Shown piece by piece: positions 56,582 through 64,000 of a stretch of 64,000 nucleotides of DNA (positions are counted from its first letter, which is position 1; each line of letters opens with the position of its first letter). The notes below the pieces were generated by a model. That model saw only the letters and a program-made list of their open reading frames with translations. It did no database searches and was not told where the DNA came from. The position numbers and the translations under genes are program-made. The DNA lies in the NCBI GenBank assembly GCA_947359465.1, contig OX375875.1, forward strand, positions 10,447,038 through 10,511,037, in the 5' to 3' direction. Source of the DNA: Metellina segmentata. Taxonomy: Eukaryota > Arthropoda > Arachnida > Araneae > Tetragnathidae.

Positions 56582-56587
56582 AATAAA
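56582..56587 (+). terminator. Polyadenylation signal AATAAA
   Basis: Canonical hexamer 83 bp after the stop of the terminal exon, followed by TGTTTTTTGT as a T/G-rich downstream element. Confidence 0.65.
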
Positions 56588-56599
56588 TGTTTTTTGTAC

Positions 56600-58817
56600 A
56601 TTTTTACAATTTCGTCTCTAGTTTATTTCAATTCTTTTTATCTCATCCATAAAATGAAATGAAGCAAGGGGAATATTGCTTGTTCTCTCATCTACCAGAT
56701 GGTAGCGTCGGATTCAGTTTAGATTTTTTCAGATGTGGCATTTTAAGAACGGAAAAATGGCATCATTTAAAGTTCTTATTTCTTTTGTAGTTTCATTTTA
56801 TATTTTGATCGGAATTGACATAAAATAAGGAAACACTCTTAATACTTGTATTGATCGATCCCTCCAATAAAAAGTATAGACCAACTATTTCAACTGACTC
56901 GGATGTTTCAGAGACTTCGCATTTAATGGAAATATTTCTGATGACTGTGAACGAAATTCGCCGAATAAAAGGTATTATTTTCACTGTATTTCTATTTTGA
57001 GTTAAGCTGTTCATTTTAATGTTATTTTGAAGCATTAAATTCTTTCAGTCGTTCGTCTTCGAAATAAAATCCATTTCGGGTATTGTGAGAAAGTACTTAA
57101 GTTTTGGAATAGAACGATTTGCGTTAGAATGAAATTGGTTATTTCCAAATTCAAAAATGGGTCGTTATAGTTTTTTGATGTTTGGTTTAGAATATTCTGG
57201 GAAAGAGGCGAGAAAATCGATACGAAGAAATAGGACGACTGTGTTCGATAGAAAAAAAGAAAACGGTCTTATCTGAAATATCTAGGGAAATACAATTGAT
57301 GACCACTGCTCCAATGTTGTCAATTTATTGGTTTTGTTACTCCCTCTAGGGTCAGTTTTTGCTGCCAAAGAGATAATTAGACTTTTACAATTAAAAAAAT
57401 ACACTCACATTTATGGTATTCAAACACATTCGAGTCCCTTTTTTAATGTGGTATAGAGACATTTTAATGATATTTTTATGTTTAGTGTTATTAAACAATA
57501 ACATTGAACTATAAATATTGAAAATATATATTAATAATTTTGTAAAAGTGATATAATTATGTAAGAAATAAGAAATCTGTCAAAACCTTCAAATGAGCTA
57601 CACGAAAATCTATTCAACCCATTTGAAAAACGATGCTACCAAAACAAACTAGAGGCATTTTACTAGGGAATGAACTAGAATCAATAAGATATTTAAATAA
57701 ACAAAAATTTTACAAGCGATCGAAAAATGAATATACGATTTTTGATAGTTTTACAGTCCTATTTCTTAAATAAAGGGCCATCATTCAAAAAATTTTCAAC
57801 TCAGCATAATTATTCTAGTTTATTCCTAGACAACATTATAAAGAACACGTTCTCAAAGTTTTACAAGATTCCATCAACAACTTTTTGTATTATAACATTT
57901 GAAGTGAAGAAATTATGAGTAAAAAATAGTTTTAAGTGTATTGTTTGCTCTCTCTTGCTTTTACTATTTGTGTAAACAATTTTGTTCTTCACCTCTCTTT
58001 AAAAATGTTCACAATATTTCCAAAAGAGAAACCATTTTAACATTTAAAAAAAATTTCTAAAATTATATTTGCAAAAAAAAAAAGTAAATTTAAATTTTGA
58101 CAGGTTTTTGTTCTTTTAACGGCCACTTCCGCTGTTTTTTATACCTACTTCCAGTTTTCCCGCATTGATTAAATTCTTAATATATCTGTAACTAATTAAC
58201 TTAGAGAAAAAATCAAATATATTTTGCATAGTCAAATACGTACTCTATTAAAAAAGATAAAAAACTTTTTTGGAATGTTTGATCAAAAATCACATTTGCA
58301 ACGTCTTCGGATACTTTAAACAGTTGATTTTACATTATATAAACTTTAAAAATATTTAAATAATTAAATGAACATTTAATTCAGTTTACTAGACTTTGAT
58401 CTTAGTGCCCAAAAAACGATTTTGCTTTCAGTTGAGAGAGCCCCATTCCACATCTTTCTCGTTTTCTGTTACTTTAGAATCGAAGTCACAGAAATGTCTT
58501 CTCAATCCCAGATTTGAGGCGTCCAAACCTTTATTACTGCAATTTGGTATAACTATTTAAAAACATAGTCTTGTAAATTTGTAGCTTCAACCACAGTGGG
58601 AAAGTATATATAGCTCAATGTTCATGACGTAAGTTACCATCCATAATGGCTGGATAAAAGGAAAAGGAGCGATTTTGAGCCGCCAATTATAAAATTATAA
58701 ATTTATATACATTTTAAAATCCTAATTTGATGCTGTGATAACCTCCACTCTATTACACAATTCTTAAATACCTTAATAGTTAGGTAGTAAAATTTTTTAT
58801 TTGTCATCGAAGTGTAT
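56600..58817. other. AT-rich intergenic, 2.2 kb
   Basis: Downstream of the transporter gene. No elements, genes or RNA recognised; open frames are short. Confidence 0.45.
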
Positions 58818-59302
58818 ATACACTATATGGAGTAAAGTATTTGGACTGCATAAATTCGGAGGAGGATCCATCTTAGTGTGGAGTTATTTTTTCTGGTTAG
58901 GACTCTACAGTTGAGCAATACTACGGCGATCATGGTTCTTTCTTCCTACAGGATCGAGCTCCATGTCATACTACAAAACGTGAGCTGGACTGTTTTCATG
59001 AAAAAGTGGTAAATTTGCTCGACTGGCCTGTTCAAAGTCCCCATGTAAATCCGATTGAGCACTTGTATGGCAAACTGGAGCGACGAGTACGACACCGTCA
59101 CGCCTATCCTCATAACAATCTCTTCAGACTTGCAAGAGGCATAGCGAGCTATTCATGCCCATACTTATTGAGAACTTGTGGAAAGTATACCTCGACGTTC
59201 TGCAGATGTAATACAAGCAAAAGAAAGACCTACCCGTTACTAAATAGTATAATAAAGCACTTTTTTTTATAAATATGCTGTGTAAAACTATTTATTTCCA
59301 TA
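58818..59302 (+). mobile_element. Shortened Tc1-like element, second family, copy 2
   Basis: Left end TATACACTATATGGAGTAAAGT; the right end is near the complement of AGTATGGAAATAAATAG. As in copy 1 (18022), about 30 bp inside the end the frame enters at FGGGSILVWS. Then come FFLQDRAPCHTTKRELDCFH (Asp), WPVQSPHVNPIEHLYGKLER (Glu; the preceding Asp of the usual SPDLNPIE is His) and SKRKTYPLLNSIIKHFF. A deletion removes about 60 bp between LVWS and the LQD block. Open from 59006 to 59272. Confidence 0.83.
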
Positions 59303-60761
59303 CTAGGGGGCTTCACCCACTGCTCGCTTACGCTCGCCAACCCCCTGGGATGGCTACGCAATCGCATTTGGTTTGCATCGCAAACCAACATTTCTTTCGC
59401 AGAGTGAATCTCCTGAACAACAAAAATATCTTAATAATTCGTATAATCCTGTTGACTTTCCGATCCATGACGTCACAGCGAGGGCTTCGCCCCCTCTTCG
59501 CTTACACTCGACGACCCTCGCGGAATGCTACGTGGTCCCGTTTGGTTTGCTTCGCAAACCAATACTCCTTTCGAAAGTGATTTCACTATTTTTTTACTTT
59601 AACACTTATTGCACCCTAAGCTAATAGCCGCATCAGTAAAAACCTTCTGCATCTTTTTCCCTGTACAATTTTAAGTAAACCGTGTTAATCTCCTAACTTT
59701 ACGATCTGTACTTCGTACTTTGTTCGTAAACCGTCTGGGAACAGAGTGATAAAAGCGAGCCATTGTCCTCGCCAAATAAAAAGAAATCGTTTTTATGGCA
59801 ATTATTGCTACGATAAATTTGATATCTGGCAAACCCGATAGTCACAAATACAACCCACTCCTGACTGCGAAACCTTCTCCGCGAACTAAAAAATAAGAAA
59901 TTTGTGTGACCAACTTTTGATTGGATCGAATTTAATTATGAACCAATTTTTAAAATAATTGTACCGTAAGAAAGAGTATATTCAGAGGTGTACTGCGATA
60001 TTTTCAAAATTAAAAACTAACAGTAATAATATATAGATATGTCAATTTCAGTTTTGTATCGGAAATTACGATCTGAAAGTTGTATGACCAACTTATAATT
60101 GCATCGACTTTATTTATTAACCCATATAAAAAATAATTATACCATAAGCAAGAGTACAATGTAAGGTATTCAGTGATGTCTGAAATTTTAAAAATAATGG
60201 TATTTGCTGTAGATATAACGGTTTTAACAAAAAGTAGCGAAAATATCCAAAGATTCCGAATTTTGTATGACCAACTTTTGATCGCATCGAACTTATTTAC
60301 TAACCAATTTAAAAAATAACTATACCGTAAGAAAGTGTACATTCTGAGGTATAGTGCGATATTTTTAAAATTAAAAATTAATGGTAATAAGATATAGATA
60401 CGACATTTAAAAAAATGACGAAAATGTCCCGATTTTTCTCGAATTTCAAAAAAATACTATCAAGAACCAAATTGAAATTTCTAAAAAAACTCACGGCGTA
60501 AGACTGAAAATTATTTGTATGTGTTTTGCTCACTCGCGGAAGAAATTTCTCTTTTCAAACTTTGACACTTAATAAACCTTAAACTAATAACCGCATCGGA
60601 AAAAGATATTTACAGTTCTCCAGGGAACATGATGAAGAACAAACAATGTTAATTTAATATTTTTCTCATCCGAACTTTCTAGGAAAACCGTCTAAGAATC
60701 GAGCTAAACAGCACAGTTTCCAATCCTGCGGCGGCGGTAACTTTTTTTTAATGTACAGAGA
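59303..60761 (-). mobile_element. Non-autonomous Helitron-like element H2, copy 2
   Basis: Minus strand TCTCTGTACATTAAAAAAAA (after an A), GTTACCGCCGCCGCAGG, and a 3' end GGGTGAAGCCCCCTAG before TA. It shares long stretches with copy 1 at 33389, such as CCGTGTTAATCTCC and ACCGTCTAAGAATCGAGC. It directly abuts the Tc1 copy. Confidence 0.77.
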
Positions 60762-61321
60762 TAGTCTGCTTGTTCTGATGTGTAATAATAGTTGTATCAA
60801 TTAAATAGTTTAAAATTTTATTAGTTAATTGCTACAGCGTTGAGGATGTCCTTGCTTCCATTTTTAAATTTCTCGGAGCAAGCTCTTCTTACGCTCCAGC
60901 AGAAAAAGATATCTACTCTTTAACACAAGGAGATTACCATTCTTCTCTCCTGACTACACCTCAGTTCACCCTCCTCAAAATCAAAATAGATTCTATGATC
61001 AATGTCAACAAGACACTCCTCCCATAGTCAATTATTCTGGATTTTTGACCCTCCTATTTCCTAGCTGACACACGGTGGCACAAATTAGATATTATTCACA
61101 CACTTGCAGTGTTGAGCTCAAAAACTTTGACACGGACCATGAGTTAGAGCCCCAGTATAGTGTTAGTGCTTTGTTGTTATGTTTGGCTACACGGGATAAC
61201 CACACTTGATCAGGACCGGCTTATTAGAGTTCTACTCTAGAAAATCTTTCATTACAAGTTCAAGTTACATAGTTCTAAGGTTCTGGAGTTCGTAATGCTA
61301 TCCAATCAAATACAGTCGTGT
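60762..61321. other. Intergenic, nothing recognised
   Basis: Unique, moderately AT-rich, no gene signal. Confidence 0.4.
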
Positions 61322-61530
61322 AAGTGGGGGCTGGTGAACATAAAATATGTCGTAGCCTCAAATGTCCCCACGTTGATATGATGCAGAAGTTTGGAGCTCA
61401 GGTGCTGACCTCGTCATCTGACAGTGGTTCAATATTACGATGTATTGTCCTAGGCTCTTTCAAGTCTGGATTGATCTCGGACCGTCGCCAATTGCCCATA
61501 GTGGTGCTCCCAATGTGACGTTAATTCAAT
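61322..61530 (+). mobile_element. SINE, diverged, head lost
   Basis: GGGGGCTGGTGAACATAAAA, TCGTCATCTGACAGTGGTTC and GATCTCGGACCGTCGCCAAT to TGTGACGTTAATTCAATAA. Confidence 0.82.
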
Positions 61531-61771
61531 AATCTCTCCAAAGGTTCTGATTACACCTAAACTCTGAGAAAAGTTTTGATTTTTGTATATTAAGGCAAAG
61601 TGGGCAATCTAAAAGAATAAGGATAAATGTAAAGTTTAAAACTTGTGCATGCACGTATAAATTTCAGACCACTAAATAAAATTCGGATATAAAGTTAAAG
61701 CTTAGAAAACCTTTTTATTCGTAGAAAAGGGATATCAAATGGAAGCATGAGCAAAATTCGTGGAAAACAGC

Positions 61772-62519
<748 letters not shown>

Positions 62520-64000
62520 CTAGCAAAATACCCGACCTTACTCGGTTTGAATTGGTTTACTCTAGATTGAAGAGATAATCAAAATATATAATGACTTACG
62601 TTTTTTGTAGAATAAAAATTTATTTTAACATCTTTCGCCATCTTTATATTTTCTACAACTTACTTTAGACACAAATCCTACACATGCATATCCATTCATG
62701 TAATACATTTCACATACATCGCACAATTGCTGTATGACAAAGCTACAAAATGACGATAGGAAGATTTGGAATTCCCTTTCTTAAGTTCTTTTCATGTTCA
62801 ACTCAATTAATTAAAATTACGATTTACGGCGAGTGCTCTCGCACTCATAGTCAACAAAACAATATTTTTTTACTTGTGGCACTCTTGCCTCCGGTATGCG
62901 ACATTGTGAATTTTTGCAATCTTCTCCTGTCATTATTACAACGAATTTTTTAATGTTGAAAAAGTTCCAGTTTGGATTAATAAACATTATTATTCTTTCA
63001 ATAACGGCATTATTCTTTAAATAACGGCATTATTCTTTAAATAACGGCATTATTCTTTAAATAACGGCATTATTCTTTCAATAATGGCATAACTACACTT
63101 AAAATTTACTGAAAATTTATACTGACTTACCTAACATTTTTAAGTCTAATACTTTGTGGTGCTGTTGCGTGTGATGAGAAGGAAAACACATTTATTAAAA
63201 TAATAAATATTTAAAACTGGAAACAGCGAAGTAAAACAAAATAAAAGATGTCGCAAAAAATTGTTCTAAAGATATTAATTTGTGATTCAATTTTATCTCT
63301 TGATCTCGCACAGTTGCCACAACTTACAACTAAAAGTGTACAAAATTTAGAAATGTGAAATTAATTCAGAGCGAAAGAACCAGAAAAAATATCACTGCTC
63401 GCGCGATCTTGTTCATTCTCGTTTCATTGAAAAATATCGTCTGTCCCAAATATTCGGAAATCGTTTTCATTGCGCAAAGAATAAAAATAAGACTCGAAGT
63501 AAATGAAGTATCAGAGATGAAATTCCATAAAAAAAATAATTTTTTGAAGAATAATTACTTTTTCAGCAGTACTGGTAAAGCAATCGAAGTAATCGTAATA
63601 TTCAATAGACATTCCAATTTTTCCAAACCTACCAAATTATGGTTGATTTAAGTATACTTACTCAGGTGTTTTAGCATGAAACTCAACTAAATATAACAAT
63701 AAAGAAATGTTTAATATTGCGTTCACTAAACTAATAGATAATGTATAAAATAAAATACAATGCAATCAAATACCTGGAATACAATTCATGTGATGTCTAC
63801 ACAAACACACAAACACAAAATCGAGCATAGAACAGAAAGACGGACAGACAGACTTTCGCAACCAATACCACTCACTAAATGAAGATAAGTACTCACTGTA
63901 TGCAAATTTTCATGAAAATATCTTAAACCGCGTGGACGTGTATAGGGCACAACATACAGACAGACAGACAGACACCAAAAGAAAAAAAGGCGGATTCGGC
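62520..64000 (-). mobile_element. Third Helitron-like element, 5' end beyond window
   Basis: On the minus strand it ends GGGTATTTTGCTAG followed by T, preceded by CCGAGTAAGGTCGG (a weak hairpin), a common arthropod Helitron terminus. Near the window end the plus strand reads CACAACATACAGACAGACAG, a feature often seen in such elements. No replicase coding seen in the 1.48 kb present. The extent is an inference. Confidence 0.45.
62985..63092. repeat. 20-bp tandem repeat, about five units
   Basis: Unit ATTATTCTTTAAATAACGGC repeated with one or two changes, inside the Helitron-like region. Confidence 0.95.

Noticed and set aside
63951..63972. GACAGACAGACAGACA as a separate microsatellite
   Set aside because: Only about four units, and such short runs are common near ends of Helitron and retrotransposon copies.

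Overview
The window is eukaryotic, clearly A+T-rich (judged by eye) and dominated by transposable elements. tRNA-headed SINEs, many decayed Tc1/mariner copies, Helitrons, and small exons separated by multi-kilobase introns point to an arthropod; the overall style resembles a spider, but nothing in the sequence proves the species. There are no bacterial-type genes, operons, rRNA genes or CRISPR arrays.

The only host-gene signal I can defend is the 3' end of a plus-strand SLC22-like transporter (major facilitator superfamily). One exon (39425-39603) encodes the last membrane helix and the start of the cytoplasmic tail. A 63-nt exon (43410-43472) and a terminal exon (56379-56499) with stop and polyadenylation signal join it in matching phase. 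The intervening introns (about 3.8 and 12.9 kb) are full of mobile elements. The 5' exons were not found.

Layout. 1-865: 45-bp satellite with a higher-order pattern, related to a dispersed GATATCTCG-type repeat seen again at 13.7, 17.5, 24.5 and 25.1 kb. 2.7-9 kb: SINE pieces, a Tc1 fossil, a mariner fold-back, a hairpin, a Mutator-like fragment, a piggyBac-like 5' end and a MITE. 9-18.6 kb: a Tc1 element with palindromic ends, a degenerate minisatellite, a second Tc1 pseudogene, a TTAA-flanked element, and two shortened Tc1 elements. 20-31 kb: a SINE cluster, some copies nested, some with readable target-site duplications. 31-39 kb: a mariner interrupted by a hAT fragment, then Helitrons. 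40-56.5 kb (inside the transporter introns): hAT-like, Tc1, Helitron, Tigger and LINE copies. 58.8-64 kb: a shortened Tc1 abutting a Helitron, a SINE, an AT microsatellite and a third Helitron-like end running off the window.

The most interesting non-gene patterns are: two separate Tc1 families in which a terminal repeat is fused directly to the C-terminal half of the transposase at a breakpoint shared by all copies; a SINE body and tail carried under two different tRNA-like heads; a SINE-in-SINE composite present twice; and a satellite whose monomer matches the internal unit of a dispersed repeat. Coordinates of repeats are read by eye and may be off by several bases.
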